Shown here piece after piece: positions 25,230 to 33,916 of a stretch of 46,847 nt of DNA. The stretch is from an uncultured Clostridia bacterium (GTDB lineage: Bacteria; Bacillota; Clostridia; Oscillospirales; Ruminococcaceae): the NCBI GenBank assembly GCA_947624555.1, contig CANQKW010000011.1:1-46847 (forward strand), in the 5' to 3' direction. A program made the translations under genes and the position numbers. Below the pieces are notes generated by a model that was not told the DNA's origin, made no database searches, and saw only the letters and a list, made by a program, of their open reading frames with translations. Each line of letters begins with the position of its first letter. Position 1 is the first letter of the stretch.

Positions 25230-25258
25230 ATTATACAATTTTTTTCTGATAATTGCAA
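25230..25258 (-). promoter_or_regulatory. Promoter of the nine-gene leftward run
   Basis: On the reverse strand TTGCAA (25253-25258) and TATAAT (25230-25235) have a 17-bp spacer, 57 bp before the unknown gene. A second possible -10 lies at 25221-25226. Confidence 0.7.
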
Positions 25259-25299
25259 TAAGGTTTGTGAAAAAAACTCTGTAAATTGCCCAAAAGCTC

Positions 25300-25328
25300 T
25301 TGATTTTATCTATAATTTGAGTTATAAT
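25300..25328 (+). promoter_or_regulatory. Promoter for nadE
   Basis: TTGATT (25300-25305) and TATAAT (25323-25328) with a 17-bp spacer, 86 bp before the nadE start and back to back with the leftward promoter. The leader has no clear riboswitch fold. Confidence 0.65.
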
Positions 25329-25414
25329 TATATATGTGGGAATATGTTCAGAAATCAATTTGGCTCTGCAGAAGTATATTTTTGTCGTTTAAGAGCCGAA
25401 AACGAGGTGATTTA

Positions 25415-27319
25415 ATGCTTGACGGATTTGTGAAATGCGCTGCGGCCACACCCGACTTAAAGGTCGCCGACTGTGAATATAATGCGGAAAAAATAATTGA
25501 ACTGATAAAACAGGCTGATAAAGAGGGAGTGAAGATACTTGCCTTTCCCGAACTTTGCGTTACGGGATATACCTGTGCGGATCTGTTCTTTCAGACTGCG
25601 CTGCAAGATGCCGCAGAATATGCGCTTGAGAAGATCGTGACAGCCTCTCTCGGAACAGATGTGGCGATTGCCGTCGGCTGTCCGCTCTGCATTGACAAAG
25701 AGCTTTACAACTGCGCCGTTATCTTTAAAAACGGGGCGATATTGGGCGTTATACCGAAAAAAAATCTCCCGAATTATAACGAGTTTTACGAAATGCGCTG
25801 GTTTACGGAGGCTCCCGAAGGAAAGCGCACTATCGAACTTTTCGATATGCTGGTGCCTTTTGGCGAGGGTCTTGTTTTTTCCTGCGATAATTTCCCCGAA
25901 ATAACCTTTTCTGCGGAAATATGCGAGGATTTATGGAGTCCTGAGCCGCCTTCGACAAAGGCTGCGCTTAACGGCGCTCTGATAATACTGAACCTTTCCG
26001 CCTCGAACGAACTTGTCGGCAAGGACGAGTACCGCACAGACCTTGTAAAAGGACAGTCTGCACGTCTTATTTGCGGGTATGTTTTTGCTGCGGCAGGAGA
26101 AGGAGAGTCCACCACCGACCTTGTTTTCGGCGGACAGAGAATAATTGCCGAAAACGGCAAAATACTTGCCTCGGGCGAGCTTTATACCAACGGTCTTACA
26201 ATATCGGAGATCGACGTTTCAATGCTGACATCCGAAAGAATAAGAAATACCAGTTTTCGTGGCAGACATTGTGATATTGCAGCGTCATTTGCTCTTAGCA
26301 ACTGCGTCACAAAGCTTACCCGTAAAATCGAGCCTCTGCCGTTTGTTCCTGCCGAGGACGCCGAAAATCGCAGCCGCTGCCGAAAAATCCTTGCTATGCA
26401 GGCGCACGCTCTTGCGAAAAGAATAAAGCACACGCATTGTCAAAAGCTGCTTATCGGCATTTCGGGCGGCTTAGATTCCTGCCTAGCACTGCTTGCGAGC
26501 ACAGAGGCGGTGAAACTGCTCGGTCGTCCGACTACCGATATTGTAGCAGTTTCAATGCCCTGTTTCGGCACAACAAACCGTACAAAATCCAATGCCGAAC
26601 TTCTGTGTGCCGCTCTGGGCGTAGATTTCAGGCTTATTGATATAACCGAAACGGTAAAATCTCACTTAAAAGATATTTCTCACCCCGAAGGCAGCTATAA
26701 CACCGCTTATGAAAACGCACAGGCACGGGAAAGGACGCAGGTCATTATGGACCTCGCAAACGACCTCAACGGAATGGTCGTCGGAACAGGCGATTTATCC
26801 GAACTGGCTCTGGGTTGGGCGACCTATAACGGCGACCATATGAGTATGTACGGAGTAAATTCTTCCGTACCGAAAACACTGGTTCGTCATATAGTGAAAT
26901 ATTGTATGAACGAGGCGACAGACGAACGGCTGGTAAAAGCTCTTGCCGACATTCTTGCCACGCCTGTCAGTCCCGAACTTCTCCCTGCCGAAAACGGCGA
27001 AATTTCTCAAAAAACCGAAGACCTTGTAGGTCCGTACGAACTTCACGATTTCTTCCTGTACTACGGCATAAGATACGGATTTACGCCCGACAAGGTGTTT
27101 CGGCTGGCAAGACGCGCATTTGAGGATTTGTATTCCGATGAGATTATCCTGAAGTGGGAAACCGTCTTTTATAAGCGGTTCTTCTCTCAGCAGTTCAAGA
27201 GAAGCTGCCTTCCCGACGGAGTGAAAATAGGTTCTGCGGCGATTTCTCCGAGAGGCGATCTAAGAATGCCGAGCGACGCAGAGGCTGCTGTCTGGCTCGC
27301 ACAGCTTACCGATGAATAA
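25415..27319 (+). CDS. nadE: NAD+ synthase, glutamine-dependent
   Basis: This 634-residue two-domain enzyme makes NAD+ from deamido-NAD+, ATP and glutamine. The N-terminal nitrilase-like amidase (about 1-270) has the Glu in FPELCVTG (about 46), the Lys region PKKNLPNYNEFYE (about 117-129) and the nucleophile Cys in AEICEDLW (about 170). The C-terminal synthetase (about 320-634) has the PP-loop ISGGLDS. The 661-codon open frame starts upstream at 25334, but GAGGTGA directly precedes the ATG at 25415, so that start is used. The following genes are close and rightward, so it heads a transcript that may run to polA. Confidence 0.96.
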   Translation: MLDGFVKCAAATPDLKVADCEYNAEKIIELIKQADKEGVKILAFPELCVTGYTCADLFFQTALQDAAEYALEKIVTASLGTDVAIAVGCPLCIDKELYNCAVIFKNGAILGVIPKKNLPNYNEFYEMRWFTEAPEGKRTIELFDMLVPFGEGLVFSCDNFPEITFSAEICEDLWSPEPPSTKAALNGALIILNLSASNELVGKDEYRTDLVKGQSARLICGYVFAAAGEGESTTDLVFGGQRIIAENGKILASGELYTNGLTISEIDVSMLTSERIRNTSFRGRHCDIAASFALSNCVTKLTRKIEPLPFVPAEDAENRSRCRKILAMQAHALAKRIKHTHCQKLLIGISGGLDSCLALLASTEAVKLLGRPTTDIVAVSMPCFGTTNRTKSNAELLCAALGVDFRLIDITETVKSHLKDISHPEGSYNTAYENAQARERTQVIMDLANDLNGMVVGTGDLSELALGWATYNGDHMSMYGVNSSVPKTLVRHIVKYCMNEATDERLVKALADILATPVSPELLPAENGEISQKTEDLVGPYELHDFFLYYGIRYGFTPDKVFRLARRAFEDLYSDEIILKWETVFYKRFFSQQFKRSCLPDGVKIGSAAISPRGDLRMPSDAEAAVWLAQLTDE

Positions 27320-27337
27320 GACCGAAAAAACGTTGAT

Positions 27338-27964
27338 ATGAACTATAAAACCAAGAAAAAAATAATCCATTTTTACACGAGCGGCGCTATTGCCGAGGAC
27401 TTTACTGCGTCAAGAAAGCGCAAACTGGCATTTTACAGAAAAGTCATAAGGACTTGCTTTTATATTCAGTGCGTGATATGTGCAATTTGCGCCGCCTTAG
27501 GATTTCTTGTGAATTCAAAAGAGGCAATCCCCACGGCAGTCTGTTCGGGAATACTGCTGATTGCGGCTTTTTTTGCCGTTGGCGGAACGACTGCGGTCAA
27601 AATCCTTTCGTGCATATTGAACTTTATTTTTTCCGCTGCCGGAATAACCGTCTGCATTCTTGAAAGGATAAGCATTTACGGGGTGTGCGGCGGAATTATG
27701 CTCGTCGGATTTATTGCGTCCTGCGTAAGTCTAAGATTTTCCCTTTTCAGAAATTACCTGGCGAGTTATCCTGCACGGCTTATAAAAAGGGAAGATTATA
27801 CGCTTATGCGGCATTTTTCCGATATTCCGCAGTATGAGGCGCCTGTTATCGAAAATTTCACATCTACGGAAGAGGAACTTCCAAAACTGCCTCAGCTTAC
27901 AAGCGAAATGCGAGAGCTTGCAAATAAACTTTCCGATATTCTTAATTCCGCACAATCACGATAA
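27338..27964 (+). CDS. Multi-pass membrane protein of unknown function
   Basis: I do not recognise this 208-residue protein. It starts with a basic region (1-42), then four membrane helices (about 43-58, 68-84, 87-107 and 111-130), and ends with a hydrophilic acidic tail (about 140-208) that has two Glu-rich stretches. There is no signal peptide. The gap to nadE is 18 bp and to the next gene about 29 bp, so it is part of the same operon. No enzyme motif is seen. Confidence 0.65.
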   Translation: MNYKTKKKIIHFYTSGAIAEDFTASRKRKLAFYRKVIRTCFYIQCVICAICAALGFLVNSKEAIPTAVCSGILLIAAFFAVGGTTAVKILSCILNFIFSAAGITVCILERISIYGVCGGIMLVGFIASCVSLRFSLFRNYLASYPARLIKREDYTLMRHFSDIPQYEAPVIENFTSTEEELPKLPQLTSEMRELANKLSDILNSAQSR

Positions 27965-27993
27965 CTTTAAAACGTTATCAGACAACGCTTTTG

Positions 27994-28554
27994 ATGAAAA
28001 AAATGACGGTAAAAAAAATCTGTATAGAAGCGCTTTTCATATGTATTGCGGCAGCTTTGGCGGTTCTTGAAACAATGCTGCCGCCGTTTGTTCCCATACC
28101 GGGGATACGGGTGGGTCTGGGCAATATTGTAACGCTTTTTGTACTGTATATCGGCGGTTCGTGGAGAGCATATGACGCTTATGCCGTTGCGGTATTGAGA
28201 TGTTTTTTGGCGGCGCTGATAACAGGCTCTCTGCTAAGCGCATTTTACGGACTTGCAGGAGGAGTTTTAGCCTGCACGGCAATGCTGACCGCACGGCAGC
28301 TCTTACCGAAGAGCAAAAATGAGCGTTTCGGATACAAACTGCAATATCTTCCGTTTACGGCTGTATGCGGAGCTGTTTTTCATATAGCGGGGCAGTTGCT
28401 TGTCGCAGTCGCATTTTACGGCTCAAAGTATGTTCTGACTTATGCGCCCGTCCTTGCGGCTTCGGCGATAATAGGCGGCATTCTGACAGGATTTTTGACG
28501 TATCTGCTGCTTAAAAAAATCCCCCGTAAGCTGATTGACAATATAAGAAATTAA
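27994..28554 (+). CDS. Gx transporter family protein (formerly heptaprenyl diphosphate synthase component I)
   Basis: The protein of about 186 residues has five or six hydrophobic segments and the family signature IPGIRVGLGNIVTLFVLY (about 36-53) with LLSAFYGLAGG (about 81-91). Members are widespread in Clostridia and related to small ECF-type substrate-binding membrane proteins; the older name component I of heptaprenyl diphosphate synthase is not a demonstrated function here. The start is uncertain: TTG 27991, ATG 27994 and ATG 28003 are adjacent and no strong ribosome site is present. It ends 13 bp before polA. Confidence 0.8.
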   Translation: MKKMTVKKICIEALFICIAAALAVLETMLPPFVPIPGIRVGLGNIVTLFVLYIGGSWRAYDAYAVAVLRCFLAALITGSLLSAFYGLAGGVLACTAMLTARQLLPKSKNERFGYKLQYLPFTAVCGAVFHIAGQLLVAVAFYGSKYVLTYAPVLAASAIIGGILTGFLTYLLLKKIPRKLIDNIRN

Positions 28555-28567
28555 AGAGGAGATAATT

Positions 28568-31051
28568 ATGAAGTTTCTTTTGATCGACGGAAACAGCATA
28601 ATGAACCGTGCATTTTACGGTATACGTCTGCTGTCGAATAAAAAGGGCGTTTTTACAAATGCGCTGACAGGCTTTCTCAATATCTATCTCAAGCTTATAA
28701 AAGAGGAAAAACCCGACAGAGCCGCCGCCGCATTCGACCTGAAAGCGCCGACATTCCGTCACAAGATGTACAAAGAGTATAAAGCAGGCAGGCATAAAAT
28801 GCCCGATGAGCTTGCAATGCAAATGCCTCTGATAAAGGACATTCTGAGAGCGTTAGGCGTAAAAATCGTGGAATGTGAGGGCTATGAGGCTGACGATATA
28901 ATCGGTACGCTGTCGCATATCTGCTCCGAAAACGGCGGCGACTGCCTCATAAGCACGGGCGACAGGGACAGCTTTCAGCTCGTGGGAGAGCACGTTTTTG
29001 TGCGTCTTGCCGCAAATAAAGAGGATATTTTGTACACTCCCGAAAAAATACACGAGGTCTACGGAGTATCTCCGAAGGAAATGCTCGAAGTAAAAGCACT
29101 TATGGGCGACAGCTCTGACAATATCCCCGGCGTTGCCGGAATAGGAGAAAAAACCGCTCTTTCGCTTATAAAGAAATATCATTCGATTGATTATATTTAC
29201 ACGCATTTTGACGAGCTTGACGTAACTGCAAGCGTCAAAAAAAAGCTGGAACCGGGCAAGGAAAGTGCGTTCCTTTCAAGAAAGCTCGGAGAGATATGCC
29301 TTACTGCTCCTGTTTCGGATAATCTTGACGATTACATTATAGGCGAGGGCGACAGAGAAACTGCAAAAGGTATTTTGCAGGAGCTTGAAATGAATACCGC
29401 CATAAAAAAGCTCAATCTTGACGACGCAGCAGCCAAAAAGATAGAAATTGCGTCACCCGTATCAGCCGAAAAAATTAAAGTCGCACCCGACAGCGAACCT
29501 TTTGATGACGAGGCGCTTACTGTTCTCATTGAAAACGGCGAGATAGCGGTTTACCGCAAAAATGAACGCATTGACAATCCGCTTGACGTTATCGGAAACG
29601 ACGAACCAAAGCATACAGACAACGCAAAAGCGATTTTTTATCAATGCATTAAGCAAAAAATCGAGCTGAAAAACGTCACCTTTGACGCAACTCTTGCGGC
29701 ATATCTTCTCGACGTAAACGCAAAGGATTACGAGCTTTCCCGTCTTTATGAAAAATACGGCATTGACGGAGAGCCGAACGTCCGTCTTGAACAGCTCTGC
29801 AAGGCGCTTTTTGATGAAGTGTGCGCCGCAGGAATGTTAAAAATCCTTCGGGAGATAGAAATTCCTCTTGCAGAGGTTTTAAGCTCTATGGAGCTGTTGG
29901 GAATAGCGACAGACGTTGAAAGTCTAAATAATTTCGGCGAAGAAATTCTCCCCGAAATAAGCAAAATCGAAGAGGAGATTTTTGAGCTTGCAGGGCATAA
30001 ATTCAACGTAGGAAGTCCAAAGCAGATTTCCACCGTGCTTTTTGAAGAGATGGGTCTGCCTGCGAAAAAGAAAAGCAAAACAGGTTGGTCGACCGACAGC
30101 GATACTCTGGAAGAGCTGATGACTTATCACCCTATTGTTGGGAAAATACTTGACTGGAGAAAGCTTTCCAAACTGTATAACACTTACGTCAAAGGGCTGC
30201 TTAATGCGGTTTCGGAGGACGGAAGAATGTATACCACCTTTAAGCAGACCGAAACGAGAACAGGCAGGATAAGCTCTGCTGAACCGAATATCCAGAATAT
30301 TCCCGTGCGGACAGAAATCGGACGCAATTTCAGAAAGTTTTTCACGGCAGGCGAGGGAAAACTGCTTTGCGACGCAGATTACAGCCAGATCGAGCTTAGA
30401 GTTCTTGCGGCTTTGGCAAAAGATGAGGTTATGATAAAAACTTTTGCCGAGGGACGTGACATACACACCGAAACAGCGGCAAGCGTTTTCGGATTGCCCG
30501 AAGAATGGATAGACCCCGATACCCGAAGGAAAGCGAAAGCGGTCAATTTCGGTATAGTTTACGGAATAGGCGCTTTTTCGCTTGCAAAGGACATAAATTC
30601 AACCGTGGCAGAGGCAAAAAAGTATATCGATGATTATTTAAATCACTTCTGCGGCGTAAAAAAGTATATGGACGAAGTAACCAAATCCGCCGAAACGGAC
30701 GGCTATGCCGTGACTTATTTCGGCAGGAGAAGATTTATCCCCGAAATTCTTGCATCAAATAAAACAATAAAGGCTCTTGGAAAGCGTATTGCTATGAACA
30801 CGCCCATTCAGGGAACAGCGGCGGATATTATAAAGATAGCAATGATACGTGTTTACAACAGATTGAAAAAAGAACTTCCCGAGGCAAAACTTATTCTTCA
30901 GGTTCACGACGAGCTTATCGTGGAAACACCTGAGGCTTATGCGGAGGACGCCGCAAAAATTCTCAGAGAGGAAATGCAGAATGCCGTGCAGTTGGGCGTG
31001 CCGCTGCCCTGCGACACTAAAATCGGAAAAACATGGTATGATGTTCATTGA
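28568..31051 (+). CDS. polA: DNA polymerase I
   Basis: The 827-residue polymerase has an N-terminal 5'-nuclease (about 1-270) with LLIDGNSIMNRAF and DSSDNIPGVAGIGEKTA, a middle 3'-5' exonuclease-like domain (about 300-450) that lacks the DxE and DxxxD catalytic acids, and a C-terminal polymerase with DADYSQIELRVLA (motif A), KAVNFGIVYGIG (motif B) and QVHDELIVE (motif C). This is the usual non-proofreading Gram-positive form, acting in Okazaki fragment maturation and repair. GAGGAG precedes the ATG. A PAS protein gene follows 10 bp later. Confidence 0.97.
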   Translation: MKFLLIDGNSIMNRAFYGIRLLSNKKGVFTNALTGFLNIYLKLIKEEKPDRAAAAFDLKAPTFRHKMYKEYKAGRHKMPDELAMQMPLIKDILRALGVKIVECEGYEADDIIGTLSHICSENGGDCLISTGDRDSFQLVGEHVFVRLAANKEDILYTPEKIHEVYGVSPKEMLEVKALMGDSSDNIPGVAGIGEKTALSLIKKYHSIDYIYTHFDELDVTASVKKKLEPGKESAFLSRKLGEICLTAPVSDNLDDYIIGEGDRETAKGILQELEMNTAIKKLNLDDAAAKKIEIASPVSAEKIKVAPDSEPFDDEALTVLIENGEIAVYRKNERIDNPLDVIGNDEPKHTDNAKAIFYQCIKQKIELKNVTFDATLAAYLLDVNAKDYELSRLYEKYGIDGEPNVRLEQLCKALFDEVCAAGMLKILREIEIPLAEVLSSMELLGIATDVESLNNFGEEILPEISKIEEEIFELAGHKFNVGSPKQISTVLFEEMGLPAKKKSKTGWSTDSDTLEELMTYHPIVGKILDWRKLSKLYNTYVKGLLNAVSEDGRMYTTFKQTETRTGRISSAEPNIQNIPVRTEIGRNFRKFFTAGEGKLLCDADYSQIELRVLAALAKDEVMIKTFAEGRDIHTETAASVFGLPEEWIDPDTRRKAKAVNFGIVYGIGAFSLAKDINSTVAEAKKYIDDYLNHFCGVKKYMDEVTKSAETDGYAVTYFGRRRFIPEILASNKTIKALGKRIAMNTPIQGTAADIIKIAMIRVYNRLKKELPEAKLILQVHDELIVETPEAYAEDAAKILREEMQNAVQLGVPLPCDTKIGKTWYDVH

Positions 31052-31061
31052 AAGGTGAATT

Positions 31062-31439
31062 ATGGATTTATCGGTTTATTTTAAAAGCATTATTGACCGT
31101 GACAGATGTGCAGTAGTTATCTGCAATCTTGAGCACACTGTGATTTATCTCAATCCCGCTGCTGCCGAAAGCTATAAAAAGCACGGAAATCTTTTAGGAA
31201 AGAGTATTTTTGACTGCCACAACAGTGACTCGTGCGAAAAAATACGCAAGGTAGTAAGGTGGTTTTCGGAGAGCTGCGATAACAACCTCGTCTACACCTT
31301 TCACAACGAAAAGCAGAACAAGGACGTTTATATGGTTGCCCTGCGTGACGAAAACGGCAAGCTTATCGGCTATTACGAAAAGCACGAATACAGAAATCCC
31401 GAAACGATGAAACGTTATGATTTAACGGGCAGCGGCTGA
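31062..31439 (+). CDS. Stand-alone PAS domain protein
   Basis: The 125-residue protein is a single PAS fold: a VICNLEHTVIYLNPAAAESY strand-helix start (about 18-37), GKSIFDCHN (about 46-54) in the loop where ligand-binding PAS domains hold a flavin or heme ligand, and a DVYMVALRDENGKLIGYYE core (about 87-105). No output domain is attached, so it must act by protein contact or as a sensor for a partner. The start has an AAAGGTGA site and is 10 bp from polA. Its His53 in DCH would be a plausible heme ligand; that is inference. Confidence 0.8.
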   Translation: MDLSVYFKSIIDRDRCAVVICNLEHTVIYLNPAAAESYKKHGNLLGKSIFDCHNSDSCEKIRKVVRWFSESCDNNLVYTFHNEKQNKDVYMVALRDENGKLIGYYEKHEYRNPETMKRYDLTGSG

Positions 31440-31526
31440 CTTTGAGCCGAAAAAACGCAAAAACCTGTCCCGTAATACGCAAACGAGCAGGTTTAATCGC
31501 AAAATATAATTAAAAGGAAGGTTATT

Positions 31527-32780
31527 ATGACAGCGTTTTCAACAGCAAATATTCTTCTCCCGAAACTTAGCAATGAGGAAATGACAAAATGGGCGGTTGT
31601 TGCCTGCGACCAGTACACAGGCGAACCCGAATACTGGCGTGAAACCGCAGAAATAGTGGGAAACTCTCCCTCGACGCTTGAACTTATTCTTCCCGAGGCG
31701 TTCCTTTCGGACAACGAAGAAGAGCGCGTTGCAAAAATAAACGAAAAAATGCGTGAATATCTTAATTCCGATCTGTTTGCTCTTCACGAAAATTGCTTTA
31801 TACTGACCGAAAGAAAACAATCTGACGGCAGACTTCGCCCCGGACTTATCGGCGTAATTGACCTTGAAATGTATGATTACAGCAAAGGGAGCAAATCTCA
31901 GGTGCGTGCGACCGAGGCTACAGTCGCATCAAGAATACCGCCCCGTGTAAAAATACGCTTGAATGCACCTATGGAACTGCCTCACATAATGATTTTGATA
32001 GACGACCCCGAAAAGACTGTTATTGAGCCTCTTCTTGAAAAAAATCTCCCAAAGCTTTATGATTTTGAGCTTATGCAAAACGGCGGACATCTTACGGGCT
32101 ATAAAGTCGAGGGAGAGTATGCAAAAGCCGTTGAAACGGCGCTTGACAGGCTCTCTGACAAGACTCTTTTCAATGAGCGTTACGGCTTGAACGGCGAAGA
32201 AGTGCTTTTGTACGCTATGGGTGACGGAAATCATTCTCTTGCAACGGCAAAAGAGTGCTATGAACGCAAAAAACGTGAAAACGACCCCAACGCAGAGCTT
32301 GCAAGGTATGCTCTTGTGGAGGTCGTAAATCTTCACTGTGACGCTTTGGAGTTTGAGGCAATACATAGAGTTATTTATAACGCAGATTTTGACAAATTGT
32401 ATAAAGAAATGACAGAATATCTGGGCTTAACGGCTAAATCCGACACCGCTAAGCAGGAATTTACGCTGATTGTCAAAGACAGGTCAGAAAAACTCTGTAT
32501 CACAAAGCCGAATTCAAACCTGACAGTCGGCTCTTTGCAGAAATTTATTGATGAATTTCTCGAAAATAACGGCGGAGAGGTCGATTATATCCACGGCGAT
32601 GACGTTGTAAGGAAAATCTGCGAAAAGGACGGAGCAATCGGATTTTTGCTCCCCTCAATGCTAAAAGACGAGCTTTTCCCGACGGTAGTCAAGGACGGTG
32701 CGCTCCCCCGAAAGACTTTTTCAATGGGTCACGCCCACGACAAGCGTTTTTACTGTGAGGCAAGAAAAATTACAAAATAA
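31527..32780 (+). CDS. DUF1015 family protein
   Basis: The 417-residue protein matches DUF1015, a bacterial and archaeal family without an assigned reaction. Recognisable segments are WAVVACDQYTGEPEYWRE (about 25-42), GVIDLEMYDY (about 108-117), YAMGDGNHSLATAKECYE (about 230-247) and IGFLLPSM near the C terminus. The GDGNHSLA segment is the most conserved point of the family and may be part of a catalytic or ligand site. GGAAGG precedes the ATG. The 87-bp gap after the PAS gene holds only a weak hairpin at 31461-31494 and no convincing promoter. Confidence 0.85.
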   Translation: MTAFSTANILLPKLSNEEMTKWAVVACDQYTGEPEYWRETAEIVGNSPSTLELILPEAFLSDNEEERVAKINEKMREYLNSDLFALHENCFILTERKQSDGRLRPGLIGVIDLEMYDYSKGSKSQVRATEATVASRIPPRVKIRLNAPMELPHIMILIDDPEKTVIEPLLEKNLPKLYDFELMQNGGHLTGYKVEGEYAKAVETALDRLSDKTLFNERYGLNGEEVLLYAMGDGNHSLATAKECYERKKRENDPNAELARYALVEVVNLHCDALEFEAIHRVIYNADFDKLYKEMTEYLGLTAKSDTAKQEFTLIVKDRSEKLCITKPNSNLTVGSLQKFIDEFLENNGGEVDYIHGDDVVRKICEKDGAIGFLLPSMLKDELFPTVVKDGALPRKTFSMGHAHDKRFYCEARKITK

Positions 32781-32808
32781 ATTGATTGATAGGAGAACCT
32801 GTCTGAAA

Positions 32809-33222
32809 ATGACGAATTGTAATATAAAAGAGCTGTATTACGTTGAGTGTAACTGTTTTGCTCACCCGTGGACAGAAAAAATGCTTGAGAGCGAGTTGAA
32901 AAATCCGCTCTCAATTCTTGTAACAGAAGAGCAAAACGGTATGACGGTCGCTTATTCTTTGGGGAGAGTGACAGCCGACGAGGGCGAACTGCTGAAAATT
33001 TGCGTTCTCAGCGAGTACAGAAAGTCGGGTATTGCCGAAAAACTGCTCACTGCTCTTTTGGAAAAAATGAAAGAAAAGGGAGCGTCGGTTTGTTTTCTGG
33101 AGGTAGGCAGCAAAAATTCTGCGGCTGTTTCGCTCTACAGAAAGTCGGGATTTGAAAAAATCGGTTTAAGGAAGAATTATTACCAAGACGACGACGCAGT
33201 TGTAATGAAACGTTCTTGTTAA
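32809..33222 (+). CDS. rimI: RimI-like GNAT N-acetyltransferase
   Basis: This 137-residue GNAT acetyltransferase has the N-terminal YYVECNCFAHPWTEKMLESEL of RimI proteins (about 10-30), the acetyl-CoA loop EYRKSGIAEKLL (about 70-81) and the AVSLYRKSGFEKIGLRKNYY C-terminal signature (about 108-127). RimI acetylates the N terminus of ribosomal protein S18. The usual neighbours tsaB and tsaD are absent. The open frame extends upstream into DUF1015, but that part lacks homology. The chosen ATG is 13 bp from AGGAG; a CTG two codons earlier has better spacing and could be the true start. Confidence 0.85.
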   Translation: MTNCNIKELYYVECNCFAHPWTEKMLESELKNPLSILVTEEQNGMTVAYSLGRVTADEGELLKICVLSEYRKSGIAEKLLTALLEKMKEKGASVCFLEVGSKNSAAVSLYRKSGFEKIGLRKNYYQDDDAVVMKRSC

Positions 33223-33231
33223 ATCAGCAGC

Positions 33232-33891
33232 TTATATATACTTGCTGCCTTCTCTGATAGTCAAAGGACTCATTTTTTCCCGATTTTTTTCAATAAAATC
33301 AGTGACCCACTTCGGGTCGGTTTTGGAATATTCTCTCAGCGCCCAGCCGATTGCCTTGTTGATAAAAAACTCGTTGCTGCCGAAATTGAGTTTAAGAATT
33401 TTTTCAAGATTATCAGTGTTTGTTTTTTCCTTTTTATTGAGCTGATATTCGATTGCGGTACGTCTTATCCAGATATTTTCGTCTTTTGCCCAATCAAGCA
33501 TCAGTTTATCGACCTTTGGGTCATTGTCGCTGAGTTTGCCGACTACTTTGCACAGGCAGTCAATTGTGTCCCACCACGATTTAGTTGTCACATATTTTCT
33601 GATTTTCGTCATATCGCTGAAAACGATATATTGAGCCAGACAGAGCAGATAATCGTTTGCAAGATATTGAAATTCCCGGTGTTCATCGGCGTAGCATAAA
33701 TCCAAAAACGTCCAGTCAACGGCTTTTGACTTTTTTTCGTCTTTCAGGAGATCCCTGCAAAGCGATTTTCTCTTCGGCGTAGGTAAACCGTAAAATTCAA
33801 ACTGATTACGCATATACTTTTTCATTTCAAGAGCCTTTTCGCCGTCAGCCTGCGTTTCAAATATTTCCCTTATTTTTTCATATTTTGACAT
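33232..33891 (-). CDS. alkD: AlkD-like DNA alkylation repair protein
   Basis: The 219-residue protein is a HEAT-like repeat protein of the AlkC/AlkD DNA glycosylase family. Landmarks are YGLPTPKRKSLCRDL (about 33-47), TTKSWWDTIDCLC (about 102-114), the W-W-D pair and the catalytic Asp in that segment, and INKAIGWALREYSKTDP (about 180-196). AlkD removes positively charged alkylated bases such as 3- and 7-methylpurines. A TTG at 33909 is in frame but weaker. It follows the REC-GGDEF gene by 25 bp on the same strand and is probably the last gene of that operon; it converges with rimI 9 bp away. Confidence 0.9.
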   Translation of the reverse strand: MSKYEKIREIFETQADGEKALEMKKYMRNQFEFYGLPTPKRKSLCRDLLKDEKKSKAVDWTFLDLCYADEHREFQYLANDYLLCLAQYIVFSDMTKIRKYVTTKSWWDTIDCLCKVVGKLSDNDPKVDKLMLDWAKDENIWIRRTAIEYQLNKKEKTNTDNLEKILKLNFGSNEFFINKAIGWALREYSKTDPKWVTDFIEKNREKMSPLTIREGSKYI

Positions 33892-33916
33892 ACTGCGATT
33901 CCTGTGCAAATGATTT

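Noticed and set aside
31461-31494. Hairpin AAACCTG / CAGGTTT between the PAS and DUF1015 genes
   Set aside because: Loop of 20 nt and no T run; too weak for a terminator.
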